Origin: Lentzea fradiae
GTDB lineage: Bacteria > Actinomycetota > Actinomycetes > Mycobacteriales > Pseudonocardiaceae
Reading direction: 5' to 3'
Assembly (NCBI RefSeq): GCF_900100955.1
Contig: NZ_FNCC01000005.1
Coordinates: 248,001 to 312,000, forward strand
DNA length: 64,000 nt
The position numbers were made by a program, and so were the translations under genes. The notes beneath the pieces are model-generated. The model saw only the letters and a program-made list of their open reading frames with translations. It was not told where the DNA came from and did no database searches. Shown here one piece after another: positions 42,410 to 50,503 of this stretch (positions within the stretch are counted from its first letter, which is position 1; each line of letters opens with the position of its first letter).

Positions 42410-43030
42410 TCAGCAGCGCAACCAGGAGAACCGGTACTGCGTGCTGACACTGCTGTCGGTGGAATCCATCGTCATGAAACTCGCCGGTTTCGACGTGGTT
42501 CCGGCGTTCACCCGCAGTTCGGTGTTGATGTTCAGGTTCCGGGTTTCCCCGCACGGCGCGTAGACGACCTCCGCCACGTCGGCGTGGTCGGTCGCCTGCC
42601 AGTTGTCGCTCTTCGGCCCGGTGAACGTGTGGGTGCGGCTCGTCCCCTCGGACATGCCCTGGAAGTAGTAGCTGCCCTTTTCGCTGCCCGTCGCACCGGC
42701 CTGCAGGTGCGCGAAGCCGCGGTAGTCGGCCTGGGCGATGCCGAACGTGAAGCCCTGCGGATAGCCCACTCTGATGTTGAGCTGGCAGTTCTTCCGGAAG
42801 TCCGTGGGACTGGTGCCCTGACCGGCCTGGGCCAGGAACTGGCTGTACGTGACCGTGAACGCCGTGCGGTCGTCGGAGGCCGCGACCGCCGCGGTGCCGG
42901 CGGGACAGCCGGAACCGTTCACGGTGACGACGTCGATCGTCACGTAGTCGGGAACGTCCGCGGCCGCGTGCGCGGGTGCGGTGAGCATCGCGGAAAAGAC
43001 GAGGGCGGCTGCCGCCACCGATTTCAACAT
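42410..43030 (-). CDS. Secreted DUF4360 protein (copy 2)
   Basis: A 206-residue paralogue of the neighbouring DUF4360 protein, with a clear signal peptide ending APAHA. It shares YVTIDVVTVNGSGCPAGTAA, SPTDFRKNCQLNIRVGYPQG, YYFQGMSEGTSRTHTFTGPK and NLNINTELRVNAGTT. The two copies are similar along their whole length but differ in many positions, so the duplication is not recent. ATG 43030 follows a GAAAGG-type box. It is probably the first gene of a two-gene transcript whose promoter lies in the AT-rich stretch 43031-43230. Confidence 0.86.
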   Translation of the reverse strand: MLKSVAAAALVFSAMLTAPAHAAADVPDYVTIDVVTVNGSGCPAGTAAVAASDDRTAFTVTYSQFLAQAGQGTSPTDFRKNCQLNIRVGYPQGFTFGIAQADYRGFAHLQAGATGSEKGSYYFQGMSEGTSRTHTFTGPKSDNWQATDHADVAEVVYAPCGETRNLNINTELRVNAGTTSKPASFMTMDSTDSSVSTQYRFSWLRC

Positions 43031-43346
43031 GACCAGCCTTTCTCTTCTGGTGATGCGGCGCGGCGACGGAATTCAGACGATATCGGAAACCCTTCGTCGT
43101 GACGGTCTGCCGATTGGGTGACTGGAATGGGGGAGAGTATTCGAAAGAATGCACGACCAAATGCACGCCTGAAGAATTTGTGGCATGTGGAACCATGCTT
43201 GCGCACGGGTGCGGGAATGGACCTGACATTTACCTGACGATCGGCGTCCCCCAGTGGCGCGCGGCACACGGGCACCTCGGGAAGAAGTGCCCGCGGTCGC
43301 GCGTTGACACTGGTGACTTCGTCCGAACTGCCGAGGAGAGCGCCTG
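43031..43346. other. AT-rich promoter region between DUF4360 genes and mycoredoxin
   Basis: There is no convincing gene; an 82-codon plus-strand frame here has poor codon bias. The stretch 43080-43240 is clearly less GC-rich than its surroundings. It probably holds the promoter of the DUF4360 pair (minus strand) and, nearer 43310, that of the mycoredoxin gene; a TTGACA hexamer occurs at 43304. Confidence 0.4.
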
Positions 43347-43592
43347 ATGGCTCCCGACCAGCTGACCGTCTACTCGACCTCGTGGTGCGGCTACTGCCGC
43401 ATCCTGAAGAGCTCGCTCGACCGCGAGGGCATCGAGTACGTCGAGATCAACATCGAGGAGACGCCGGGTGCGGCGGAGTTCGTGATGAGCGTGAACGGCG
43501 GCAACCGCACGGTGCCGACGGTCCACTTCCCGAACGGCACGGCGCTCACGAACCCGTCGCTCGCCCAGGTCAAGGAGCAGCTGGCCGCCTAG
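43347..43592 (+). CDS. mrx1: Mycoredoxin (Mrx1-type glutaredoxin)
   Basis: An 81-residue thioredoxin-fold protein with the active site WCGYC (Cys14, Cys17), the motif that separates mycoredoxin 1 from ordinary glutaredoxins (CPYC). The TVPTVHFPNG segment gives the cis-proline, and NGGNRT binds the thiol. It reduces mycothiol mixed disulphides on proteins in the actinobacterial cytoplasm. ATG 43347 is in good context (GAGAGCGCCTG before it). It is a single-gene unit. Confidence 0.9.
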   Translation: MAPDQLTVYSTSWCGYCRILKSSLDREGIEYVEINIEETPGAAEFVMSVNGGNRTVPTVHFPNGTALTNPSLAQVKEQLAA

Positions 43593-43706
43593 GCACTGCG
43601 CCAGAGGTTCTGTCCCGCCTGCGCCCGTCGCACACCCGCCCGCCGCACACCCGCCCGTGTGTCACCCACTCAGCGGTTCCCGCCTCCTCCGCGTGACGTG
43701 GCTTTA

Positions 43707-43727
43707 GTACGCGGGGACCCCGCGTAC
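43707..43727. repeat. GC palindrome, REP-like
   Basis: GTACGCGGGG-A-CCCCGCGTAC is a perfect 21-bp palindrome. A second partial copy, GGGCCCCGCGTGC, lies just after it at about 43746-43758. The core CGCGGGG/CCCCGCG also forms the hairpin at 27208. It may end the mycoredoxin transcript. Confidence 0.5.
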
Positions 43728-43845
43728 GCCGAGACAGTACGAAAGGGCCCCGCGTGCGGTAGGGGAAACGCGAAAGAGAGTCGTGAGTGGGGGTGGGGGT
43801 CACGGACAGCACGTGCGGAAGCGTGCTGAGGTCCCCCGCGCGGGC

Positions 43846-44337
43846 TCAGGACTCGTACAGGTGGGCCGTGGTCGACTGGCCGTCGAGCGTCTCGCGGATG
43901 ATGTCCGCGTGGCCCGCGTGCTGCGCGGTCTCGCGCAGGACGTGCAGCACGATCCGCCGGACCGACATCGGTTCCGGGTCCGGGTCCCACGGCGCGGACG
44001 GCATCGCCACCAGCTTGTCGAGCGAAGCGGTGCGCACGGCCTCATCGGTCGCGCGCACCGCTTCGTCGTAGGACGCGAGCAGCTGCTCGAAGTCGCCGCC
44101 GGGCCACACGTACTGGCTGACGTCGAGCATCCCGTCCGGGGTGCCCGGCTGCTCGGTCAGGACGTGGGTCCAGCCGCGCTCACACCAGGTGAGGTGCTTG
44201 AGCAACCCACCCAGCGTGAGGTCGCTGACGGTCGTGCGCTTCACCGCGTCGGCGGAGGTCAGGCCCCGCATCGTGACGCGGAAGGTCCTGCGCTGGTCGT
44301 TCAGCTCGCGCAGCAGGTCGTCGATCTCCATGGTCAT
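43846..44337 (-). CDS. DinB family protein (DUF664-like)
   Basis: A 163-residue four-helix-bundle protein of the DinB/YfiT superfamily. The metal-binding histidines are visible in LTLGGLLKHLTWCERGWTH, and in VLHVLRETAQHAGHADIIRE (the AQHxGH signature of DUF664). Such enzymes are metal- and often thiol-dependent transferases or isomerases. No substrate is known. ATG 44337 is preferred, with a second Met two codons later. It stands alone, upstream of the chitinase gene's 3' end. Confidence 0.86.
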   Translation of the reverse strand: MTMEIDDLLRELNDQRRTFRVTMRGLTSADAVKRTTVSDLTLGGLLKHLTWCERGWTHVLTEQPGTPDGMLDVSQYVWPGGDFEQLLASYDEAVRATDEAVRTASLDKLVAMPSAPWDPDPEPMSVRRIVLHVLRETAQHAGHADIIRETLDGQSTTAHLYES

Positions 44338-44385
44338 GCAGTGAAGCTATGACCGAACAAGGACAGCTCAAGTCCTAGTGGTTCA

Positions 44386-45459
44386 TCAGCAGTACAGGTT
44401 TCCACCCTGAGCCACACCGAGCACCCCGGTGAACTCCTGGTACTTCGACACGCGGCTCTGGACCTGGGCCGGGTTGCGGCCGTCGCACTCCAGTGCGCCG
44501 TTGATGCTGCGGATCGACTGGCCGAAGCCGGCGCTGTTGACCATCGCGTCGTGCCCGGTCATGGAGCCGGGGCCGCGCTGCGTCATCCAGTACCAGATCG
44601 CCGTCCTCCACGCGGTGGTGGAGCTCTGCGCGACCTGCCACGGGTTCTGCAGCAGGTTCAGCCCGAGGTAGTCGCCCGCGGCCTTGTAGTTGAAGTTCCA
44701 CGACAGCTGGAGCGGACCGCGGCCGAAGTAGGCGTAGGTGCCGGCCGGGCAGCCGTAGGGCTGGCTCTCGTCGCAGAGGTCGTTGTTCTTGTTGATCTCC
44801 TCGATGTAGACGAGGCCACCGGTCTCGTGCGAGGCGTTCGCGAGGAACGCGGCCGCCTCCTGCTTCTTCACCGTGTCGCTGCCGGTCGTGGCGAACGCGG
44901 GGATGGTGCGCGCCGCGTCGACGAAGCCCTGGTAGGTGTAGAAGCTGTTGCGGCCGGGGAACATCCGGTTGAACTGGGCTTCGCTGACGACGAAGCTGCC
45001 GCCGCCACCTCCGCCGCCACCGCCGTCGCAGTTGTACGGGTCCCAGTACCAGGTGGAGATCACCGGGTCGTAGCCGGGGTTGTCGTGCTCGGCGATGTAG
45101 TGGGAACCGTTGTACCGCACGATGTTGCCCGTGTAGTACTGCCGTCCGGCGACCCAGTCGGTGGCGCTGGCGCAGGTGCCGCCGCCACCTCCACCGCCGC
45201 CGCCGTCACAGCTCGTCGGCTCCCAGTACCAGGTGGAGATCACCGGGCTGTAGCCCGGGTTGTCGTGCTCGGCGACGTAGTAGTTGCCTTCGAACCTCAC
45301 GACGGAACCGGCGGTGTACCACTGACCTTGGACCCAGTCGGTGAACGTGCACGCCTGTGCAGAGACTTCCGCCTGTGAGGAGGCGGTCGGTGAGATGACG
45401 GCCAGCGCCGCTGCCATCACACCCGCCGCCAGAGACGCCAAGATGCGTTTTCTCAGCAA
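44386..45459 (-). CDS. Secreted GH19 chitinase with two CBM5/12-type modules
   Basis: A 357-residue exported chitinase. After the signal peptide (about 1-35) come two chitin-binding modules (about 38-84 and 96-144), each with the aromatic pattern WYTAGSVVRFEGNYYVAEHD or its copy and STWYW. Each is followed by a nine-glycine linker. The GH19 domain (about 158-357) has Glu212 (SHETGG) as acid and Glu220/221 (YIEEINK) as base, plus YFGRGPLQLSWNFNYKAAG. It cleaves chitin with inversion and often inhibits fungi. Two DasR-like boxes lie 62-94 bp upstream. Confidence 0.93.
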   Translation of the reverse strand: MLRKRILASLAAGVMAAALAVISPTASSQAEVSAQACTFTDWVQGQWYTAGSVVRFEGNYYVAEHDNPGYSPVISTWYWEPTSCDGGGGGGGGGTCASATDWVAGRQYYTGNIVRYNGSHYIAEHDNPGYDPVISTWYWDPYNCDGGGGGGGGGSFVVSEAQFNRMFPGRNSFYTYQGFVDAARTIPAFATTGSDTVKKQEAAAFLANASHETGGLVYIEEINKNNDLCDESQPYGCPAGTYAYFGRGPLQLSWNFNYKAAGDYLGLNLLQNPWQVAQSSTTAWRTAIWYWMTQRGPGSMTGHDAMVNSAGFGQSIRSINGALECDGRNPAQVQSRVSKYQEFTGVLGVAQGGNLYC

Positions 45460-45765
45460 GGGTCACTCCTTGGTGTCTGCGTCGGGACCACGGAGGTGAT
45501 CCGTTGCCGAGGTTGGCAGTAGTGGTCCAGACCAGTCAAGGGTCTAGACCTATTCCTGTCCTGTGTCAGTGCGCGGAAACCGGGAACCGTTGACACCGCT
45601 GAAGATCAGTCCGGAGCCGGGCGCGAGCGCGGCAACGCCCGGCGGCACGGTGAGCGGGGCGGGGAGGGTTCCGCGCGCCCACTTCGTGTTACCGCTCTCA
45701 CGGTGGCAGGCAACGACTCCGAGCACAAGAGTTGGTCTATACCTCTACGGGGTGAACCCGTCTGG
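45460..45765. other. Chitinase promoter region
   Basis: There is no credible gene; frames on the plus strand are poor. It contains two DasR-like elements (45521-45536 and 45538-45553) and a weaker third, TGGTCTATACCT, at 45733-45744 just after the NIPSNAP stop. Confidence 0.55.
45521..45553. promoter_or_regulatory. Two adjacent DasR-like elements
   Basis: AGTGGTCCAGACCAGT (45521-45536) matches the DasR consensus ACTGGTCTAGACCAGT at 14 of 16 positions. AAGGGTCTAGACCTAT (45538-45553) follows one base later with the exact GGTCTAGACC core. They also fit the direct repeats (TGGTCCAGACCT-like) of Streptomyces chitinase promoters. They imply repression by a GntR-type DasR, relieved by GlcN-6-P. Confidence 0.72.
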
Positions 45766-46080
45766 TCAGCGCAGCCCGGAACCGGGCGTCGGCGTCAGCC
45801 GCACGGTCGTCTCCCGGCCGCTCACCAACGCGGACACGGTGTCGGCCACGGCGGCGCACCGCGGATGGCCGTGCACGGCCGCGAGGACGCGCTCGCGGTC
45901 GGCCGGGCTCTCGAAGCGCCGCACCCAGACGAACGTGTCCTCGTCGTCGGTCGCGGTGAAGGACCCGACCACGGTCATCCCCATCTCCCGGTGCAGGGGG
46001 ATGACGGTCCGGTCCATGTACCGGGCCAGCTCCGGGCCCATGCCGGTGCGGGCGTGCTCGGTGCGGATCTCGTAGAACAT
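45766..46080 (-). CDS. NIPSNAP family protein
   Basis: A 104-residue ferredoxin-like (dimeric alpha-beta barrel) protein: MFYEIRTEHARTGMGPELAR, VIPLHREMGMTVVGSFTATD, DEDTFVWVRRFESPADRERV. This matches NIPSNAP. Members act as small monooxygenase-like or binding proteins. It is the last gene of the four-gene operon, and its ATG overlaps the stop of the SnoaL-like gene at 46080-46082. The role in the pathway is unknown. Confidence 0.85.
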   Translation of the reverse strand: MFYEIRTEHARTGMGPELARYMDRTVIPLHREMGMTVVGSFTATDDEDTFVWVRRFESPADRERVLAAVHGHPRCAAVADTVSALVSGRETTVRLTPTPGSGLR

Positions 46081-46574
46081 CAGCGGTTCTCCTCAATGGC
46101 GCGCAGGCGTTGCCCGGCGAGCTCGTAGACGGCGGGAGAGCCCTCCCACGGACAGGTGCGCCGCACGGCCCAGCCGCTGACCAGCCAGCGCCCACCGGAC
46201 CTGCGCAGCTCCAGGTCCCACCGGCCGCGCATCGTGCAGAAGCCGACGACGCCGGGATCCGCCGGGACGTGGTGGTAGGCGACGACGTGCACGCGACACT
46301 CGGCCCGGTCGCCCGTCAGCCGGATCAACGGAGCCGACGTGGCGTGGTGGGTGCTGTCGAAGCCGTCGAGGGTCTTGCTCGCCAGCTCGGCCAGGTCGGT
46401 GGCCGTCACGGTCGCCGGTGGCCTGCCGAAGTGGTGCGTCGACAGGTCGAGCAGGACCTCGTCGGCGAACAACCGCCGGAACGCCGCCCAGTCCCGGTCG
46501 TCCTGGGCGTGGGCGAGCGCGGCGACGACGCCGGTGATGGCCAGGTGGTCGGCGAGATCTTCCGGTGTGCTCAC
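46080..46574 (-). CDS. SnoaL-like (NTF2 superfamily) protein
   Basis: A 164-residue protein with the cone-shaped alpha+beta fold of polyketide cyclase/dehydratase-like enzymes: EDLADHLAITGVVAALAHAQ, DDRDWAAFRRLFADEVLLDL, STHHATSAPLIRLTGDRAEC, GRWDLELRRSGGRWLVSGWA. An Asp/His pair near the start (AQDDRDW, STHHFGR) could be catalytic. GTG 46574 overlaps the hydrolase stop (GTGA), so translation is coupled. It lies in the operon with a flavin monooxygenase, consistent with dehydration or cyclisation of an oxidised intermediate (inference). Confidence 0.82.
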   Translation of the reverse strand: MSTPEDLADHLAITGVVAALAHAQDDRDWAAFRRLFADEVLLDLSTHHFGRPPATVTATDLAELASKTLDGFDSTHHATSAPLIRLTGDRAECRVHVVAYHHVPADPGVVGFCTMRGRWDLELRRSGGRWLVSGWAVRRTCPWEGSPAVYELAGQRLRAIEENR

Positions 46575-48328
46575 GCCAGTGTCTCCGATCCCGTCGTGTC
46601 GCGTTCGACCAGCGGCAGCACGAGACGGCTGGGGTGGGCCGGCCCGTGGTGGACCCGGTTGACCGCCACGACCGGGTCGGTGTCGGCGGCGATGGCGCCG
46701 CCGGTGTTGGTGTTGCGGTCGTAGCGCGGGAAGTTGCTGCTGGAGACCTCCAGCCGGATGCGGTGACCCGGCAGGAAGACGTTCGAGGTGACCGACAGGT
46801 CGAGGGTCAGCTCGACCACCGTGCCGGGCTTGACGGGCGCCGGGTGGGTGAGCGAGTCGCGGTAGCGGACGCGCTGGATCCCCTCGCACAGCAGGATCGC
46901 CCGGCCGTCCGGGTGCACGTCGACGAGCTTGCCGGTGAAGTCGGTGTCCGGCGCCGAGCTGGACACGTGCAGCACGAGCGTGACGTGCCCGGTCACCTCC
47001 ACCGGGCGGCCCAGCGCGGCGGAGGTGAAGCAGAGGACGTCCTCGCGCGTCTCGACGGACGACTGGTCGGCCGGGCCGGGATACGAACCGGGCGCGCCCG
47101 CCAGCACGGTGCCGCCCAGCGTCGGAACCGGGCGGCGCGGGTCGTAGAGGAACGTGTCCGCCGCCTCCGCCGGAGGGGCCTCGCGGGTCAGGACGCCGTC
47201 ACCGGAGGACGTGTTGGCCCGGCCGGTCCCGCCGAGGAAGAAGTCCCGGTACCGGGTGCCGGGCAGCGGCCAGTCCGGCTCGTCGCGCCACCGGTCGACG
47301 CCCATGACGAAGATCCGGACCCGGTGCGGACCGGCGGGGACGTCCGTGCGGCCGCGCACCCAGCGGTCGAAGAACCGCAGGTGCTCCTCGGTGACATCGG
47401 CGTTCTTGATGCTGCCCGCGAGCCCGAACGAGCGGTCGGGGAACGTGCCGAGGTCTGCGCCGTCGGAGTGCGCCCACGGGCCGATGACCAGCCGCTGGCC
47501 TTCCCTGGCCGCCGCGCTGCCGCCGTGGGTGCGCATCTTCCGGTACGACCGCACGGTCTCGCCGATGAACACGTCGTACCAGCCACCGATCTGAAGTGCC
47601 GGCACGGTGATGCTCCCGCAACGGTCGATCGCGGCGACCTCCTGCCAGAACGCGTCACGCTCGGGGTGGTCGAGCACGTCGCGGACCCACGGCAGGTGCC
47701 GGGTCATGGCGGGGCGGTCGTGGAGCGGCAGCGGTTCGTGCAACGACCGGGGATCGTCCAAACCGGACGCAAGCGTGCGCAGGTCGTCCTCGTTTCCGTT
47801 GGCACGGCGCAGGTTGCGCACGGCCGACGCGGTTCCCCACGTCAGCACGGCGTCCTGGGACAGCGCGCCGCCGGGGGAGTACCACGGCGCCCGGTACAGG
47901 TCGGCGGAGCTCATCACCGGTGCGATCGCCCGGAGCGCGGGCACGTCGCGCACGGCGGCGAGCCACTGCGTGAAGCCCATGTACGACCCGCCCCACATCC
48001 CGATTTCGCCGTCGCACCAAGGTTGTCCGGCGATCCAGCTCAGCGTGTCGGCGCCGTCGTCACCCTCGTGGACGTTCGGGACGAACACGCCCGGCGACCG
48101 CGAGGTTCCGCGCACGTCCTGCGCCACCACCGCATAACCCGCCTCGACGAACGCGAACACGTCCGGCAGCTTCGGGTTTCCGAACGTCCCGGCGTCGTCC
48201 TTGCCGTACGGGGTGCGCACCAGCAGCACGGGGAACGGCCCCGGTCCCTCCGGGCGCCACACGTTGGTCGCGAGCGCGACGCCGTCACGCATCGGCACGG
48301 CGACGTCCACCTCGACGTGGAACGTCAT
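46571..48328 (-). CDS. CocE/NonD family hydrolase
   Basis: A 585-residue alpha/beta hydrolase with a C-terminal jelly-roll domain. Ser115 in MWGGSYMGF is the nucleophile, in the X-Pro dipeptidyl-peptidase (S15) motif GxSYxG; the acid and His likely lie near IGGWYDVFI and IGPWAHSDG. The C-terminal domain (about 350-560) has the PEVTGHVTLVLHVSSSAPDT-like strands typical of cocaine esterases. It probably cleaves an ester, amide or lactam. ATG 48328 overlaps the monooxygenase stop (ATGA). It is the second gene of the operon. Confidence 0.9.
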   Translation of the reverse strand: MTFHVEVDVAVPMRDGVALATNVWRPEGPGPFPVLLVRTPYGKDDAGTFGNPKLPDVFAFVEAGYAVVAQDVRGTSRSPGVFVPNVHEGDDGADTLSWIAGQPWCDGEIGMWGGSYMGFTQWLAAVRDVPALRAIAPVMSSADLYRAPWYSPGGALSQDAVLTWGTASAVRNLRRANGNEDDLRTLASGLDDPRSLHEPLPLHDRPAMTRHLPWVRDVLDHPERDAFWQEVAAIDRCGSITVPALQIGGWYDVFIGETVRSYRKMRTHGGSAAAREGQRLVIGPWAHSDGADLGTFPDRSFGLAGSIKNADVTEEHLRFFDRWVRGRTDVPAGPHRVRIFVMGVDRWRDEPDWPLPGTRYRDFFLGGTGRANTSSGDGVLTREAPPAEAADTFLYDPRRPVPTLGGTVLAGAPGSYPGPADQSSVETREDVLCFTSAALGRPVEVTGHVTLVLHVSSSAPDTDFTGKLVDVHPDGRAILLCEGIQRVRYRDSLTHPAPVKPGTVVELTLDLSVTSNVFLPGHRIRLEVSSSNFPRYDRNTNTGGAIAADTDPVVAVNRVHHGPAHPSRLVLPLVERDTTGSETLA

Positions 48329-49437
48329 GCCCGCACCGATCCGCGTGCGGCCTCCGGGGTGATCATCCAGTGGCTGAACGCGGCGTAGCGCTGCGCGAAC
48401 TCCTCCGGCGTCGGCGCGTGCTCGACCGCCGCGGACAGCTCGGCGACGTGCGCGTAGTGCGGCATCCGGTCGGCCTCGTAGGTCTTCAACGCGGCGGGCA
48501 CGTCGTCGGTCGCGCCGAGCAGCTCACCGAGCAGGGCCGCGTCCTCGATGCCCAGCGTCGCCCCGGCGGTGATGTGCGGGGACATCGCGTGGGCGGAGTC
48601 GCCCGCGAGCACGACCCGTGCCGAGACCCAGCGCGGCAGCGGCGGCACGAGCATGACCTGGTTGTGCAGGATCACGTCCTCCGGCGTCTCCTCGATCAGC
48701 GCGGACAGCACCTTGGGCAGGCCGTCCTGCTCCAGGAACCGGGCGCGTTCCAGCGCCTGCTCCTTGCGGGTCCCGGTGAGCGGCGGTGACTGGAACTGGT
48801 TCACCAGCCAGTAGACGCTCCCGTCGTGGGTCTTGAGATACCCACCGCGGCAACCGTTGTGGCCCAGCACCAGCCGGTTCGCGAGCACCTCGGTCGCGGT
48901 GTCCCGGATGACCGCGCGCCACGCGTGGTGGCCCCGGTGCTCCTCGGCGGGGGTGCCGGGCACCAGCTGCGCCCGCACCGCCGAGTACGCGCCGTCCGCC
49001 CCGACGAGCAGGTCGGCCTCGGTCTCGCCGCCGTCGGTCAGCCGGACGGTGACGCCGCCCGCGTGCTCCTCGTACTCGCGGAACCCGGTGCTCAGCCGGA
49101 TGTTCCCGCGTCCCACCTCGTCGGCCAGCAGGTCGTTGAGCTTCGCCCGGTGCACCAGCAGGTACCGGTGGTCGTCCGCGTCGAACCCCGGGGTGTCGAG
49201 CACCTCGCCCGCGGGGTTGTGGAAGCGCATCTCGCTGGGCTTGCCGATGGCGCGCACCCGGTCGCCGACACCGAGGTCGTCGTAGACCGCCAGCGCGTTG
49301 GCCCAGAGCCCCAGCCCCGCTCCCGCCGCCCGGATCTCCGGCGCGTGCTCGTAGAGCACCACGTCCACCCCTGCCCGGCGCAACGCGAGTCCGGTCGTCA
49401 GACCCACGATCCCGGCACCGATCACCACAGCCCGCAT
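48325..49437 (-). CDS. FAD-dependent monooxygenase
   Basis: A 370-residue class A flavoprotein hydroxylase: GAGIVG (7-12) binds the ADP part of FAD, GADGAYSAVR is the DG motif, and LAGDSAHAMSPH the GD motif. The fold and length fit single-component aromatic hydroxylases such as salicylate or 6-hydroxynicotinate monooxygenase. It is the first gene of a coupled operon with hydrolase, SnoaL-like and NIPSNAP genes. It is divergent from a LysR regulator, the normal setting for a ligand-induced catabolic operon. Confidence 0.9.
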   Translation of the reverse strand: MRAVVIGAGIVGLTTGLALRRAGVDVVLYEHAPEIRAAGAGLGLWANALAVYDDLGVGDRVRAIGKPSEMRFHNPAGEVLDTPGFDADDHRYLLVHRAKLNDLLADEVGRGNIRLSTGFREYEEHAGGVTVRLTDGGETEADLLVGADGAYSAVRAQLVPGTPAEEHRGHHAWRAVIRDTATEVLANRLVLGHNGCRGGYLKTHDGSVYWLVNQFQSPPLTGTRKEQALERARFLEQDGLPKVLSALIEETPEDVILHNQVMLVPPLPRWVSARVVLAGDSAHAMSPHITAGATLGIEDAALLGELLGATDDVPAALKTYEADRMPHYAHVAELSAAVEHAPTPEEFAQRYAAFSHWMITPEAARGSVRA

Positions 49438-49520
49438 CAGTTGGTTCCTCGTTCGTTTCCTTGTGTGCCACGGGGTTCCTCCCCGCTGGCAACGACGCTA
49501 GGGTCCGGAGTGGATTAACT

Positions 49521-49535
49521 CCAGTGCAATGCTGG
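49521..49535. promoter_or_regulatory. Inverted repeat, candidate LysR-binding site
   Basis: CCAG (49521-49524), N7, CTGG (49532-49535) lies in the 130-bp spacer between the monooxygenase and LysR starts, 32 bp before the LysR start codon. It is of the size and place expected for a LysR regulatory site. Confidence 0.4.
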
Positions 49536-49555
49536 TAGCTGTAAGTTGCGCATGT

Positions 49556-49561
49556 GATAAT
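49556..49561 (+). promoter_or_regulatory. -10 box for leaderless LysR transcript
   Basis: GATAAT, preceded by TG in extended -10 style, ends six bases before GTG 49568. There is no ribosome-binding site. Confidence 0.5.
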
Positions 49562-49567
49562 CGGCGC

Positions 49568-50503
49568 GTGGACTACGTCGACCTGAACCTGATCGAGGCT
49601 TTGGACGCGCTACTCGCCGAGAACAGCGTCACGAAGGCGGCGGCGAGACTGCACACGTCGGCGCCCGCGATGAGCAGGGCGCTGGCCCGGTTGCGGCGCG
49701 CGTTCAACGACCCGCTGCTCGTGCGGGCGGGACGCGACCTCGTGCCGACGCCGCGTGCCCTGGAGCTGCGCGGTGAGGTGCACGCGGTCGCCGCGCGGGC
49801 ACGGGCGTTGTTCGCACCGTCCACGAGCGCCGACCCGCGCACCGCCGTGCGCATGTTCGACCTCCAGGTCACCGACATGCTGTCCACGACGTTCATCCCG
49901 TCGCTGATCGACGACTTGCGCGAGCAGGCGCCCGGCATCTCGCTGCGCCTGCGGCCGGAGAATTTGGAGAACACCCCCGCGCTGCGCGAGGGCCTGGTCG
50001 ACCTGGAGATCGGCAACATCCGGGCGGGCGACTCGGAGATCCACTCGGAGACGCTGCTCACCGACACCCTGCTCGGCGTGGTGCGGCCGGACCACCCGCT
50101 CGCGAGCGCGAAAACCGTGACAGCGCACCAGTTCGCCGCCGCCGACCACATCGTGGTGTCGCGGCGCGGCCGGGTCCGCGGCCCGATCGACGAGCGGCTC
50201 GCGGACCTCGGCCTGAGCCGGCGCGTGGCGGCCGTGGTCCCCACGTTCGCCGGGGCGTTGTTCCTGGCGCGGGAGACGGACGTCGTCTGCGTCGCGCCGG
50301 CCAGGCTCGGCCGGCGGATGGTCGGCGCGCTCGGCCTGCGCACGTTCCCGATCCCGTTCGAGCTGCCGCCGGTCACGGCCGGGATGGCCTGGCACCCGCG
50401 CAACCACCACGACCGCGCGCACCAGCTGCTGCGTGAACGGGCCAGGCACATCATGGCCACCGCTCCCGAGCAGGTGGGTGTCAGTCGCCGACCGCGGCGG
50501 TGA
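49568..50503 (+). CDS. LysR family transcriptional regulator
   Basis: A 311-residue regulator: the winged-helix part (about 1-65; LNLIEALDALLAENSVTKAA, ARLHTSAPAMSRALARLRRA) and the effector domain (about 90-295; LLTDTLLGVVRPDHPLASAK, LARETDVVCVAPARLGRRMV). It belongs to the group of regulators with an FNDPLLVRAGRDLVPTPRA segment, close to the NodD/NahR side. GTG 49568 is a leaderless-type start. It is divergent from the monooxygenase operon and probably activates it with a pathway compound. Confidence 0.88.
   Translation: MDYVDLNLIEALDALLAENSVTKAAARLHTSAPAMSRALARLRRAFNDPLLVRAGRDLVPTPRALELRGEVHAVAARARALFAPSTSADPRTAVRMFDLQVTDMLSTTFIPSLIDDLREQAPGISLRLRPENLENTPALREGLVDLEIGNIRAGDSEIHSETLLTDTLLGVVRPDHPLASAKTVTAHQFAAADHIVVSRRGRVRGPIDERLADLGLSRRVAAVVPTFAGALFLARETDVVCVAPARLGRRMVGALGLRTFPIPFELPPVTAGMAWHPRNHHDRAHQLLRERARHIMATAPEQVGVSRRPRR

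Noticed and set aside
43099-43347. An 82-codon cysteine-containing ORF upstream of mycoredoxin
   Set aside because: It lies in an AT-rich promoter region, has poor third-position GC for this genome, no ribosome-binding site and no family.
45563-46075. A 170-codon plus-strand ORF
   Set aside because: Antisense to the NIPSNAP gene for most of its length, with no family and poor codon preference in the promoter part.
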